A stretch of 59,217 nt of DNA from a virus: positions 1 through 59,217 of IMG/VR virus record IMGVR_UViG_3300021088_000013; one strand, 5' to 3'. The notes under the pieces are model-generated. The model worked only from the letters and a program-made list of their open reading frames with translations. It did no database searches and was not told the origin of the DNA. Each line of letters begins with the position of its first letter. The first letter of the stretch is position 1. Shown one piece after another: positions 20,700-28,538 of the stretch. Position numbers and translations under genes: made by a program.

Positions 20700-21148
20700 C
20701 AGCGTCTTGTAATGGCTGACCGAATTAACATATCGGCTGATATGTACATCATGAACGGTGCCTCCATCAGTCCAGTATGGGCGCTGAGTCCCTGAGCTCC
20801 GATGAGAAATGCTGCCACCCAAAATGACACTGCGCCGAGAAGTAATACTATCGAGATAAATTTCTTCGAGCGAAGCCATATCGCTACGGTAAGACATGTG
20901 CCCAGTATGAGGCATGTGACTCCTATCCCAAAGCCGCCATGCGGTATGTACTTAAAATACGACCATGTCGGCCCAAACCAGTCGGATGGTGCACCTAGGA
21001 ATATAGCACCCAATATGTAGTAGAATATTACTCCACCCCGATGGGTCCACCACTGCATCCATCGAAGTTCGGAGTACCCCAGTAGAGAATCCTCCGGTCT
21101 GTACTTTCGATGCCTTACGTATCGACACAGTTTAGGGAAAATTCTCAT
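20699..21148 (-). CDS. Multi-span membrane protein B
   Basis: 149 residues with a basic N-terminus (YVRHRKYRPEDS) and about four membrane segments (VIFYYILGAIFL, FGIGVTCLILGTCLTVAIWL, ISIVLLLGAVSFWVAAFLIG and a weaker last one). The start is an ATGA overlap. Possibly acts with the next gene; function unknown. Confidence 0.6.
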   Translation of the reverse strand: MRIFPKLCRYVRHRKYRPEDSLLGYSELRWMQWWTHRGGVIFYYILGAIFLGAPSDWFGPTWSYFKYIPHGGFGIGVTCLILGTCLTVAIWLRSKKFISIVLLLGAVSFWVAAFLIGAQGLSAHTGLMEAPFMMYISADMLIRSAITRR

Positions 21149-21528
21149 CCATTTTCTTTACGCTCGAAAATCTCTACCTCCAGCATCCTGGCCTGTTCTT
21201 GCATGGCTGATAGAACGGTATAGGTCTGCTGAAGAACAGGTGTCTCTACATCCTGCTTAAGTTTTATCGTGTCCTGTATGGCTCGCATAGCATGCTGCAC
21301 AGCCTCAAGCTCATACTCCATCGAGGTAGTGAGTAAGCGATGCTGCGCAAGCTTGAGCGCCTCGGCGGCGACTTCACGCCTATGGGCATCGTCCTGCGCC
21401 CTACCCCTGCGCTCGTCTACAGATCGCGCCCTGCGTTGGAAGAACATCAGGGCAAGCGGACTCAGTGCAGCAATCACTAATGCACTGATCGCTAATATTA
21501 TCGATATATTCATATGACTCACATTCAT
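21145..21528 (-). CDS. Membrane-anchored coiled-coil protein
   Basis: 127 residues from ATG 21528 (MNVSHMNISIILAISAL); an alternative ATG lies at 21513. One N-terminal membrane segment is followed by a basic patch (FFQRRARSVDERRGRAQD) and a long helical region. Same plan as 19738-20199, one at each end of this four-gene membrane cassette. Role unknown. Confidence 0.55.
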   Translation of the reverse strand: MNVSHMNISIILAISALVIAALSPLALMFFQRRARSVDERRGRAQDDAHRREVAAEALKLAQHRLLTTSMEYELEAVQHAMRAIQDTIKLKQDVETPVLQQTYTVLSAMQEQARMLEVEIFERKENG

Positions 21529-21553
21529 GGTGTATGCTAGCTCACTTTCCAAT

Positions 21554-21567
21554 TAACGAGCTCGTTA
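21554..21567. promoter_or_regulatory. 14-bp perfect palindrome, candidate operator
   Basis: TAACGAGCTCGTTA lies between two divergent genes, the membrane cassette (leftward from 21528) and the gene at 21661 (rightward). It ends about 25 bp before the -35 of the rightward promoter and 26 bp from the leftward start. A regulator dimer bound here could control both. Confidence 0.5.
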
Positions 21568-21591
21568 TTAACCACGCTTCTGGTAACTTGT

Positions 21592-21620
21592 TTGACATCG
21601 ACCTATTGATTTGATAGATT
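21592..21620 (+). promoter_or_regulatory. Sigma-70-type promoter for the 21661 gene
   Basis: TTGACA at 21592-21597, exactly 17 bp, TAGATT at 21615-21620. It is followed by a 40-base leader and an AGGAG ribosome site at 21648-21652, nine bases before the ATG. Near-consensus, so probably active with the host housekeeping sigma factor, including in a lysogen. Confidence 0.75.
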
Positions 21621-21660
21621 AGTTCCTTCACCCATTCACCAACCCTTAGGAGTCTATCCA

Positions 21661-22014
21661 ATGACTGCTGTAGATGAAGCCTTTACCCAAGAATCCCCCA
21701 AGCAGCGCGGATGGCCTAAAGGCAAGCCGCGGGGGCATCGCAGTTTTTCTGCTGCTCCATCATTCCGCCAAGAACTACTGAACAAAGATCTAGCTGAATA
21801 TGTCGGTGATCTTACCGGCGTAGAGGTATCTGACGAGCAGGTACGCGCTGTGCGCTTCGCGCTACCAAAATGGGCAGCCCGTGATGAGACTAAAGCACTG
21901 CGCAACAATGCAGTCATCGAAGAGGGGAAAGCTCGACTCGCAGACAAACGCTCCAAACTTGAGCATGAGCTAGCCAAACTGAACTCCACCCTAGGTGAAC
22001 TGGACGCTCACTGA
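21661..22014 (+). CDS. AT-hook-like protein expressed against the late genes
   Basis: 117 residues. Near the N-terminus, GWPKGKPRGHRSF resembles an AT-hook/GRP-type minor-groove motif; the rest is acidic helix ending in a coiled coil (LADKRSKLEHELAKLNS). It has its own strong promoter and ribosome site and is the only rightward gene between lysis and membrane cassettes; its 3' end overlaps the holin gene by seven bases, so its transcript runs antisense to late mRNA. A lysogenic or moron-type gene is likely. Similarity to a known family is not certain. Confidence 0.6.
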   Translation: MTAVDEAFTQESPKQRGWPKGKPRGHRSFSAAPSFRQELLNKDLAEYVGDLTGVEVSDEQVRAVRFALPKWAARDETKALRNNAVIEEGKARLADKRSKLEHELAKLNSTLGELDAH

Positions 22015-22256
22015 TTGAGCTTTGAAGGCAGGAAGCTCGCTGGCATCGTATTCGGCGCTGCTTGGCTGGATAGACTAGCTAACACAGACATCGCAGCGCC
22101 GAATACGGCAGACGTAGCCACAGCTTCCCAGGGAAGAGAGTGAAGTGTTTGCACACCCTCACTTCCAAGAATTCCGACTGCGGCACCTGCCGCAGCGTGC
22201 ACCGCTTGTGTGAAAGTGCGCAGCCAGAAATCCCGGGTGAACAGTGGATCGGTCAC
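22008..22256 (-). CDS. Holin, r1t-like
   Basis: 82 residues with two membrane segments (FTQAVHAAAGAAVGILG and AVATSAVFGAAMSVLASL) separated by a short turn with LPWE, and the opening FWLRTF typical of r1t-type holins of actinophages. Holins form the membrane holes that let endolysin reach peptidoglycan. The adjacent 22258 gene is a second small membrane protein, as in many mycobacteriophages that carry holin pairs. Confidence 0.75.
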   Translation of the reverse strand: MTDPLFTRDFWLRTFTQAVHAAAGAAVGILGSEGVQTLHSLPWEAVATSAVFGAAMSVLASLSSQAAPNTMPASFLPSKLNQ

Positions 22257-22257
22257 G

Positions 22258-22452
22258 CTAAGCCTTGACAGGAGCTGGCTTATTCGGCGTCAACCAGGTA
22301 GCTATTGGGGTAAGGACTGCTAGGACCACACCGACAACGGCTTCCCACTGTGCCGGAACAAAAGGCAAATTGTGAGTAAAGGTAAGCACGGTGAGAACCA
22401 TACCCAGCGCTGCGGCCAGGGCTTTCTTCGCGCTAGACAGTTGAGACAACAT
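22258..22452 (-). CDS. Second holin-like membrane protein (DUF7439-like)
   Basis: 64 residues, two hydrophobic segments (ALAAALGMVLTVLTF and WEAVVGVVLAVLTPIATWL) and a Lys/Pro tail, the plan of DUF7439 mycobacteriophage proteins downstream of lysB. Probably cooperates with the r1t-like holin. Confidence 0.65.
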   Translation of the reverse strand: MLSQLSSAKKALAAALGMVLTVLTFTHNLPFVPAQWEAVVGVVLAVLTPIATWLTPNKPAPVKA

Positions 22453-22467
22453 ATGGTTTCCTATCTT

Positions 22468-23319
22468 CTAGATTTGTCCGAGGATCCAATTAATCATCGG
22501 GGGTACAAACGGCCCATACTGCCAGTGAGGCGCAGCAGGTCCAGCCGAGGCGAACTTCATACCGTTAAATATCGCATGAACTAAGGCCAATGTGTTGGAC
22601 AGCGGGTACTCAAATTCTTGCACTATACCTTTGGCTACGGCCAACATCCCAGTTAAAAGAGAACCGGACTCGATAAATCCATAGATGCGTGTCTCAATCT
22701 GGCCCACAAGAGGCTCAGATTTCCATGGTGTATCGCCTACAGGTGCCGCTGCGTACAGATCCCCATCTAGAGCGCATGATAGCAAAAAGTCCGGAGTTTG
22801 GTCGGGGGTGAGGCATGTCGGGCCCGCGATGCCACCAGTTGTTTCACTGTCGAGTTTGGTAGGAGCAGGGAAACCCGCCACCTCGTTTCCGTGAGCTATC
22901 CCCGGGCAACGGCGAGGATCGCCAAAGTTGATAATACCTTTAACATCAGCTAAGCGATCGTGATGGACACCGGATGGGGAGAGGATATCTTTCACCCAAA
23001 CCTCGTCAGTTACTAGAGCGCCTTGACTATAACCAGACAGAAACAACGGTGTGCCTTTAGGCCTCATGCCGATCTGGCGGTTGACCTCGGATCGACCAGC
23101 TTCCACGGAAGGATTCATGGGGAATACCGCAGCTGGATACCCTATTGGTTGCCACTCAACTGGTGGCAGAGGTGGAGGCAGTAGTCCATCGATTTTGTTG
23201 GATAGCACTTCCCATGGATTAATCGCGAAAGCACGGCCAATATCACCAGAGAACCCGGGGCCGAATGGATCGGCTACACTAGTCCCTTCTACGGTAATTA
23301 GTAAAGGCCGGATCGCCAT
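22468..23319 (-). CDS. LysB mycolylarabinogalactan esterase
   Basis: 283 residues, alpha/beta hydrolase. Nucleophile motif GYSQG with Ser98, a conserved GIINFGDPRR segment, and His in APHWQYGP near the C-terminus as the likely catalytic His. LysB cuts the ester bond linking the mycolic-acid outer layer to arabinogalactan, finishing lysis of mycobacteria; its presence is the best single sign of a mycobacterial host. Length and layout match LysB of D29-type phages, with the PPPLPP segment near residue 50 as an extra proline patch. Confidence 0.9.
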   Translation of the reverse strand: MAIRPLLITVEGTSVADPFGPGFSGDIGRAFAINPWEVLSNKIDGLLPPPLPPVEWQPIGYPAAVFPMNPSVEAGRSEVNRQIGMRPKGTPLFLSGYSQGALVTDEVWVKDILSPSGVHHDRLADVKGIINFGDPRRCPGIAHGNEVAGFPAPTKLDSETTGGIAGPTCLTPDQTPDFLLSCALDGDLYAAAPVGDTPWKSEPLVGQIETRIYGFIESGSLLTGMLAVAKGIVQEFEYPLSNTLALVHAIFNGMKFASAGPAAPHWQYGPFVPPMINWILGQI

Positions 23320-23672
23320 TACGCCGCTGGTTTCTTGTAATTCACCGACAGTGGTTCATCATCATTGATGTGCGGGCTCGACATGAGGAGCGCCTTAGTC
23401 AGGGTGGCAATCATGTCGAAAACGTCATAGGAGTTACCGTCGGGCATAGTGTGTTTACGGGTAAAGAGTTTCGCCAAGCTGGCAGAGTGATCCAAAGCGG
23501 ATGCCGACTCATTGGACCCCTCAGCGAATGCGTAATCCTTACCGAGGCCAAATAGGTGCGCTTCGTAGAACATGGCAACCTTACGCCACGGCAGTTGATT
23601 ACCAGCTCCATCCAAACCGTCTATCTGATCTGACACGGACTGCGGGGTGGCGTTAACGTTTGGACTTGTCAT
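23319..23672 (-). CDS. Hypothetical protein between lysA and lysB
   Basis: 117 residues, hydrophilic helix and loop. A small gene of this size with SVSDQIDGLDGAGNQLPWRK and GLGKDYAF is often found between lysins in mycobacteriophages. Starts at ATG 23672; ends one base into the lysB start. Function unknown, lysis accessory by position. Confidence 0.55.
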   Translation of the reverse strand: MTSPNVNATPQSVSDQIDGLDGAGNQLPWRKVAMFYEAHLFGLGKDYAFAEGSNESASALDHSASLAKLFTRKHTMPDGNSYDVFDMIATLTKALLMSSPHINDDEPLSVNYKKPAA

Positions 23673-23684
23673 TAGGTTGCTCCT

Positions 23685-23846
23685 TTAGATGGTTATTCCT
23701 GCTGTATATAAATGGTCACAGACATGACCACGATTCTTACAGCGTTTAGCTAATCGACTTAGTGCGACAGCTGGCGGGAATTCCCCGATGGGACGAACAA
23801 TCTCTCTATCCCCACATATCAAACAACGTTGCATAGGTAATGTCAT
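23685..23846 (-). CDS. Small zinc-ribbon protein
   Basis: 53 residues from ATG 23846 (MTLPMQRCLICGDREIV), ATGA overlap with the lysA stop. CLICG at 8-12 and CKNRGHVCDH toward the end give a four-Cys (or Cys/His) zinc site. Function unknown. Confidence 0.55.
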   Translation of the reverse strand: MTLPMQRCLICGDREIVRPIGEFPPAVALSRLAKRCKNRGHVCDHLYTAGITI

Positions 23847-25309
23847 GATTTTGGCTCCGTGTAACCGGGAATCTTCAACGCAGCGCCGATATCCGCCAAA
23901 GCGTCGACGATCGAATGATTGTTTATTTGCGGCCAACCTGCGCCGTTGATACCGCGCACCTGATCCCAAATTTGACTAACCTGTGTTGCTTCATCAGCTG
24001 GCTTGACCGGAACCGGCGGTGCGGGTACTGGTGGTATCGGAGTCGGAGGCACAGGTGTCGGCGGAGCTGGAACACCGATACCCATAGCTGCGGCGAACTG
24101 GGACGGCGATAAACCGTCGGCGGAGTTCATGTCGCAGTTACCGAACGGAGTCACCCCTTCCGGTAGCCCTCCACCGTAGCCGTTACCGTCTGTGTACTGA
24201 TGAGCGATCTGGCCAGGAAGGTTTGGGTTAGATCCGTAGCCTGCAGCGATGATTCGCAGCCCGGGTGGCCGTGTAGGCCACATGGTGTTGAAGTCGTTAG
24301 TGTTGGCGTATCCGATTACACGCGCTTGATTGCTGAGCCATTGACCTAGTGTGAAGTAATCACTATTCAGCTGCGCAGACACGTCGACGTTGGGGTTACC
24401 ACCCGATTCAACGTCCATCATTGAGGTCATCATAGGATGTGGACCACCAGCTGCGGAGACTAGCTTCATGTGGTTATTGACAGCATCGGTGCCGGGTCGC
24501 CAGTAGTAGTAAACAGTAAAGCCTTTAATGCGTCCCTGGTTAGCTGCTCTAGTGCACCAGGCATAGTTGGCTGAAAAGTTAGTGTCTACATGATCCCCGT
24601 CATTGGACCGAATACTGATCCATTCGTACGGCCACGACTGGCCCGCATCCTGGTAGCTAGCTGTTGTGTAGGAATCATTGACAGGCGGCTGGAATTCCGA
24701 GACGTCAGCGAATAGAGTGTCCGGCGCCTCGGTGAGACGTGTTACCACCACACCGGATGATGGGCCAGTAACTAAGGGAGTACCGTCTTCGATGATTGGC
24801 CCGGGTAGATACCACCAATTGTTGGCCCCATACTGTCCATTAACACCGTCCACAGTATGAACGTCTAAAACAGTATCAGTGAAGTTAACTCCGTCATCAA
24901 GAACGGTTCCACTATCTCCGTTTGTTTCAATTTTGAGATTGTCCAACTGACACCATGTGTGACTATTTGCACCTCCACCAGGACCGTGATGGAAAGCAAT
25001 TTTCACTGTGGCATCTGCAGGGAATTGACCCGGATCACTGACCATGATAGTTCCGAATGGCCCGTTTCCCGGATCCGCACCGCCGCCCATGCTCTGGGGG
25101 CGCCAGGACTCTGTGGACAGTCCATGTCGCGACCAGGCCATTGCGGTCCCGTTTATGGCGGCGTCGAGAATGTCTACCACACAGCCAGAACAGTCGGTCC
25201 CGGTTGCCTTATTGAATGGATCCCAATTACCTCCGTAGACATAGGGATCGTTCCAACGATCATAAGCGATTACCTTGGCGAACTCTATATGATTCCTTGG
25301 GACGCTCAC
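23843..25309 (-). CDS. LysA endolysin: peptidase + GH25 muramidase
   Basis: 488 residues. The N-terminal domain (1-190) is a mycobacteriophage LysA peptidase of NlpC/P60-like type: GTDCSGCVVDILDAA supplies the Cys and SHTWCQLDN the His. Residues 215-405 are a GH25 muramidase: LFADVSEFQPPVND at the start and MMDVESGGNP supply the acidic pair, ending HQYTDGNG. A proline-rich linker (PVPPTPIPPVPAPPVP) leads to a C-terminal domain of about 60 residues likely to bind cell wall. The enzyme cleaves both peptide and glycan of peptidoglycan. It lies upstream of lysB and the holins. Confidence 0.88.
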   Translation of the reverse strand: MSVPRNHIEFAKVIAYDRWNDPYVYGGNWDPFNKATGTDCSGCVVDILDAAINGTAMAWSRHGLSTESWRPQSMGGGADPGNGPFGTIMVSDPGQFPADATVKIAFHHGPGGGANSHTWCQLDNLKIETNGDSGTVLDDGVNFTDTVLDVHTVDGVNGQYGANNWWYLPGPIIEDGTPLVTGPSSGVVVTRLTEAPDTLFADVSEFQPPVNDSYTTASYQDAGQSWPYEWISIRSNDGDHVDTNFSANYAWCTRAANQGRIKGFTVYYYWRPGTDAVNNHMKLVSAAGGPHPMMTSMMDVESGGNPNVDVSAQLNSDYFTLGQWLSNQARVIGYANTNDFNTMWPTRPPGLRIIAAGYGSNPNLPGQIAHQYTDGNGYGGGLPEGVTPFGNCDMNSADGLSPSQFAAAMGIGVPAPPTPVPPTPIPPVPAPPVPVKPADEATQVSQIWDQVRGINGAGWPQINNHSIVDALADIGAALKIPGYTEPKS

Positions 25310-25659
25310 TTATGCTCTCCGAACGGAAACGGCAAAAGCCCCTTGATTGCTTGTGCAACGGCTTGAGCCAAAGAGACGGTATCTATGGTGAAATGATCCA
25401 TAGTACTAGTTATAGTACCGCCAATATCGCCGACCACTTTGTCGACATTTCCAGCGGCATTAGTGATAACTTGCTCAACCCCACTGACAACCTGTGATGT
25501 CAATGTGGTGATGATAGTTGCGCTCTGCTGCTCAATGGCCTGAGTAACAGCATGTTCAAGATCGCCAAGATGAGCTGCCAGCTCGGCAGTTACCAACTCG
25601 GCGATTACGTCAACCGCCTTCTGAACACGATCATCTATCCATTGAGTGATACTGATCAT
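25306..25659 (-). CDS. Hypothetical protein, amphipathic helical
   Basis: 117 residues, Val/Ala/Thr-rich helix with repeated amphipathic segments (IAELVTAELAAHLGDLEHAV, then VSGVEQVITNAAGNVDKVVG). No Cys. Situated between lysA and a membrane gene; possible virion or lysis accessory. Function unknown. Confidence 0.55.
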   Translation of the reverse strand: MISITQWIDDRVQKAVDVIAELVTAELAAHLGDLEHAVTQAIEQQSATIITTLTSQVVSGVEQVITNAAGNVDKVVGDIGGTITSTMDHFTIDTVSLAQAVAQAIKGLLPFPFGEHK

Positions 25660-25823
25660 CGCACTAATCCGTTTGGCCAGTCCATCTTATGCTGTATCCA
25701 CCACACCAGCAGTACAGGAGAAGCCACGATAGCAGCTATACCACATAACGTCCAAATAATCGGAAGCGTTATCGCAGCCACAACTGTACCGACAGCGTTG
25801 CCTAACTCAATAGAAATTGGCAC
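25656..25823 (-). CDS. Small membrane protein
   Basis: 55 residues from GTG 25823, with hydrophobic segments VGTVVAAITLPIIWTL and IAAIVASPVLLVWWI and a basic end. A TTG at 25874 would extend it 17 residues into the previous gene; neither start has a good ribosome site. Two-span topology is holin-like, but the r1t-type pair near lysB is the better holin candidate. Confidence 0.5.
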   Translation of the reverse strand: MPISIELGNAVGTVVAAITLPIIWTLCGIAAIVASPVLLVWWIQHKMDWPNGLVR

Positions 25824-25833
25824 TGTAACACCG

Positions 25834-26181
25834 TTAAGCAGAAGGTGCCGGAGCAGGCGGCTCGAGTGCGTCAAGAGCAGCCACGGCGGCAGTAAGTTCA
25901 GTCTCGTCAGCAGCCGGTAGTGGTGTTGCCTGGTTGGCTAATAGTTGGGCAATGTAGCCTTTAAGAACACCGACTGCTGCGGTGATCTCAGAGGTGAAAT
26001 TGTCCAGATCAGCCTGGGCGATCTGAACCATTCCGGTGGGAGTTGACATTTCAGTTTCCTTTACTTGTTGGGGAACTAATTTTTGAAGATCGACCAAGGC
26101 GGAACGAAGAGCCTTGGTATCAGCCTGAGGGAGAGGCGTAAGAGCTTGTGTAAACGCCTTCCAAAAGTCTGACCAGCTCAT
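25834..26181 (-). CDS. Hypothetical Ala/Pro-rich protein
   Basis: 115 residues, helical, with repeated Leu/Ala heptads (ALRSALVDLQKLVPQQV, then AAVGVLKGYIAQLLANQ) and a final APAPSA. Overlaps the PLD gene stop by four bases. No motif. Confidence 0.55.
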   Translation of the reverse strand: MSWSDFWKAFTQALTPLPQADTKALRSALVDLQKLVPQQVKETEMSTPTGMVQIAQADLDNFTSEITAAVGVLKGYIAQLLANQATPLPAADETELTAAVAALDALEPPAPAPSA

Positions 26182-26732
26182 GATTGGCCTAGCATGTGTG
26201 AGTGAATGTGAGCGATCCGAATTCTAGCTTCGTTCGCCTCGATCGGATTATAACGTATGGTCAGCTCATTGTCCTGTAGGTGCTCAGCTGCATCTGACCA
26301 ATTGGTGCTTCCGCTGACGAGCCATACGCCATCAACGACCATGAGCTTCATGTGCATGATGCGACCATGCTCACTCGATCCGATTGCAACGCTCGTGTTA
26401 GGGTACTTTTCCTGCTTCAGTATGGCAGCTTCATGCACACCACCAGCCTGCGATTTGTCTAGCGTAAGCTGAACAAAGCATGACGAATCAGTGAGTTTCG
26501 ATTTGATGGCATCGGCAAGCTCTTGATCGTCATACCCAAACATCGCCACTATCAGTTCCTTGTTGGCCGACTTGGCGATATAGATCAGCGCGCCGTGCAA
26601 ATCATCTACCGGTGAGTAGAAGGTTCGGCTATCGGGCGCGTAACCGGCAGCGAAGCCGCCAGTCTTGAACTGATCAAGCACGCTCAGGTCATCGAGAGGG
26701 TGCTTCGCGCCACCTGATTTCAGCATTATCAT
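26178..26732 (-). CDS. PLD-family (HKD) nuclease-like protein
   Basis: 184 residues from ATG 26732 (MIMLKSGGAKHPLDD), ATGA overlap. One HKD motif near the C-terminus: HMKLMVVDGVWLVSGSTNW, i.e. HxK, x4, D, then GSxN, as in single-motif Nuc-type nucleases and phospholipase D family members that act as dimers. The N-terminal part fits the fold (ALIYIAKSANKELIVAMFGY). No signal peptide. Nuc-type enzymes cleave DNA; other members hydrolyse phospholipid. Location in the lysis region is odd for a nuclease; possible roles are host DNA breakdown, membrane lipid attack, or exclusion of other DNA. Confidence 0.75.
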   Translation of the reverse strand: MIMLKSGGAKHPLDDLSVLDQFKTGGFAAGYAPDSRTFYSPVDDLHGALIYIAKSANKELIVAMFGYDDQELADAIKSKLTDSSCFVQLTLDKSQAGGVHEAAILKQEKYPNTSVAIGSSEHGRIMHMKLMVVDGVWLVSGSTNWSDAAEHLQDNELTIRYNPIEANEARIRIAHIHSHMLGQS

Positions 26733-26932
26733 TCCGATATCTCTTCCGGTATTCTGACGCCGCAATCGTAGCAAGTTCGCAGATTGAATCCATTGCTGAC
26801 ACCGGTATCTGACAGCATGTATATGTGTAGCTCATAACCGCTGGGTTTCAAGCATTTCTGGCACCACAGTCCGGTTGTTAATTTTCCAGGCACCAGATGT
26901 ATCAGAAAGCTAGACTTATTCATTGTTCCCAT
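26729..26932 (-). CDS. Small zinc-ribbon protein
   Basis: 67 residues (or 64 from ATG 26923), with CQKCLKPSG and CYDCGVRIP forming a classical CxxC-CxxC zinc ribbon about 27 residues apart. Overlaps the 32-residue membrane gene. Function unknown. Confidence 0.55.
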   Translation of the reverse strand: MGTMNKSSFLIHLVPGKLTTGLWCQKCLKPSGYELHIYMLSDTGVSNGFNLRTCYDCGVRIPEEISE

Positions 26933-27014
26933 TCGCGATACGGATACTCGCTATCGCTGCGATCAGCATAAGCGGAGCAATCGACCAGATGACAGCGAAC
27001 ATGATTGAGTTCAT
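26916..27014 (-). CDS. 32-residue membrane peptide
   Basis: MNSIMFAVIWSIAPLMLIAA followed by IASIRIANGNNE: one long hydrophobic segment. ATGA overlap with the preceding 50-residue gene. Function unknown. Confidence 0.5.
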   Translation of the reverse strand: MNSIMFAVIWSIAPLMLIAAIASIRIANGNNE

Positions 27015-27163
27015 TTGAATCCATCATCCGTCAAGTAACCTATATGATACCAAATAGGCTTGCGCAGCAATCTGCCGTATATGAATCTTTTCCACCATGG
27101 ATCAGTAGAAAACAGTAAGTTTAATTTCCCATTTCGGTCGTACGGTGACATATTCATTCTCAT
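27011..27163 (-). CDS. Small basic hypothetical protein
   Basis: 50 residues (MRMNMSPYDRNGKLNLLFST and onward), Trp/Tyr/Arg-rich (PWWKRFIYGRLLRKPIWYH). Stop overlaps the next start. No family recognised. Confidence 0.5.
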   Translation of the reverse strand: MRMNMSPYDRNGKLNLLFSTDPWWKRFIYGRLLRKPIWYHIGYLTDDGFK

Positions 27164-27224
27164 CCCCAAGCTCTAAGCGGTATCAGTGGAAACAGCACAC
27201 GACCATCAGTCATCTCAATCTATT

Positions 27225-27422
27225 TTAAGCCAGGTCGGTACGCTTGAGATTCCTGACGGCCTGATCAAATTTTTCCATCACCATTTCAAGATCGGTGCTC
27301 GACCAGATGGACTCACCGTTAGGCTCAAAGATAGCTTGGTTGTAATCCCGGCGACGCCGATCTTTAGTCGGACCATCCGTCGTGAGGAGCCGGACAAACT
27401 CGGCTCGTAGTGTGTCGTTCAT
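27225..27422 (-). CDS. Small hypothetical protein
   Basis: 65 residues, charged helical (TDGPTKDRRRRDYNQAIFEP, then TDLEMVMEKFDQAVRNL). Two bases separate its ATG from the DUF732 gene stop. Function unknown. Confidence 0.55.
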   Translation of the reverse strand: MNDTLRAEFVRLLTTDGPTKDRRRRDYNQAIFEPNGESIWSSTDLEMVMEKFDQAVRNLKRTDLA

Positions 27423-27423
27423 G

Positions 27424-27765
27424 TTATCCCCAGGCCCTAGGAGGGACTAGCGGCGGGAATGGTGTGGATGGTATCGGGATGCGGTTCGGGCAATACACCC
27501 TGGACGCCATGGTCTGGAGAGCGTAGAAAACTCCCGGGTTAAACGTTCCGACACCTTCCCCGATGAGAGCCATCCCGGCCTGCTTGCGACCGGGTTCATC
27601 GCCTACGCAGTAAGCCGCCGCATACGCCAGCAGGTCGCCATCCTGTCCGCCGATACCGTTACCGTGAACCATGCCGAGGTACTGTTGATCCTGGCCCGGA
27701 TCGGCAGCAGCGGTCGGCGCCAGAAGAACTGCAGCAGTGACTAAACCAACTAATACAATCTTCAC
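27424..27765 (-). CDS. DUF732-family secreted protein (copy 2)
   Basis: 113 residues with a textbook signal peptide: MKIVLVGLVTAAVLLAPTAAA, then DPGQDQQYL, cleavage expected after the AAA. The mature part has the DUF732 spacing of two Cys (AAYCVGDEPGRKQAG, then SRVYCP). A proline-rich tail closes it (STPFPPLVPPRAWG). Exported, acting outside the membrane. Adjacent to a membrane-anchored DUF732 protein. Confidence 0.8.
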   Translation of the reverse strand: MKIVLVGLVTAAVLLAPTAAADPGQDQQYLGMVHGNGIGGQDGDLLAYAAAYCVGDEPGRKQAGMALIGEGVGTFNPGVFYALQTMASRVYCPNRIPIPSTPFPPLVPPRAWG

Positions 27766-28538
27766 GACTGCCCTTTCGAGTATTTCTGGCAGTACGCCGT
27801 CTCGGCAGCTTTAACTTGCACAGATGCGCCGTTCCATCCCATCTCAGGGTGTGAGGTGGCTTCGATCTCGATCACCTTCGACTCTGGCATGCCTGATGCT
27901 AGGGCACCGCAGACAGTGTGTCCATAGTCAATGGCATCATCTGTGCTGTATATCGAGATGCTGCCCTGCTTCAAAAGCGCAAGGTAAACACTGTTCGCAT
28001 GAGCAGTACCGTCTTCTGCCGCTATCTTCATCCCCTGGCTGACCACTAAATCCTGCTTCGGCATAGCATTCGGCTGAACACCGGGACTATTGACAATCTC
28101 CGGGACTGGCGGGGAGTCTGGTGCCGGCTGTTGCCAGGATTCGTGCGGCCCGCGGTAAGCGGAAGTTAGTGCGATCACGGCGCCTACTGTCGAGGCTGCA
28201 ATCAACAGCGCTAGTGATGCGGTAGTTAGCCAGCTGCGTCGCTGTTCGGGTTCGGGATGCTCCTCCGGCGCCTGCTCGGTAGACCAAGCGAGCTCGGGGT
28301 CGTAGTTGGCGGCAAAGTAGCGGGAATGTGTCTGTTTAATGGTGTCCAAGGAGTTGGCGGTTAGTACAGCAACCTCAATATCAGGGTCTTTATCTTGTTC
28401 AAGGATGAACCGTTGCTCCATTGCCTCATGCACGTTGATGTACTCCGTCAATGTATAAAGCTTCCCCGTGGGGCGGTGATACTCGAGCAGAAAGTGCTTC
28501 ATAGTTCGGCTCATGTCATCCGTGTCGATGTCAGTCAT
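27762..28538 (-). CDS. Membrane-anchored DUF732 protein (copy 3)
   Basis: 258 residues. The N-terminal 95 residues are soluble and acidic (MKHFLLEYHRPTGKLYTLTE), then one membrane segment at about 103-125 (WLTTASLALLIAASTVGAVIA), a proline-rich linker, and a C-terminal DUF732 domain with the Cys pair HTVCGALASGM and TAYCQKY. The topology puts the N-terminal part in the cytoplasm and DUF732 outside, a possible signalling or surface-modifying plan. Overlaps the copy 2 gene by four bases. Confidence 0.75.
   Translation of the reverse strand: MTDIDTDDMSRTMKHFLLEYHRPTGKLYTLTEYINVHEAMEQRFILEQDKDPDIEVAVLTANSLDTIKQTHSRYFAANYDPELAWSTEQAPEEHPEPEQRRSWLTTASLALLIAASTVGAVIALTSAYRGPHESWQQPAPDSPPVPEIVNSPGVQPNAMPKQDLVVSQGMKIAAEDGTAHANSVYLALLKQGSISIYSTDDAIDYGHTVCGALASGMPESKVIEIEATSHPEMGWNGASVQVKAAETAYCQKYSKGQS

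Noticed and set aside
21661-22014. Lsr2 homologue
   Set aside because: The GRP-like motif is near the N-terminus and the rest lacks the Lsr2 dimerisation fold and its C-terminal RGR; only a loose AT-hook likeness remains.
25656-25874. Main holin
   Set aside because: It has a holin-like two-span plan, but the pair at 22008-22452 next to lysB fits known mycobacteriophage holins better.
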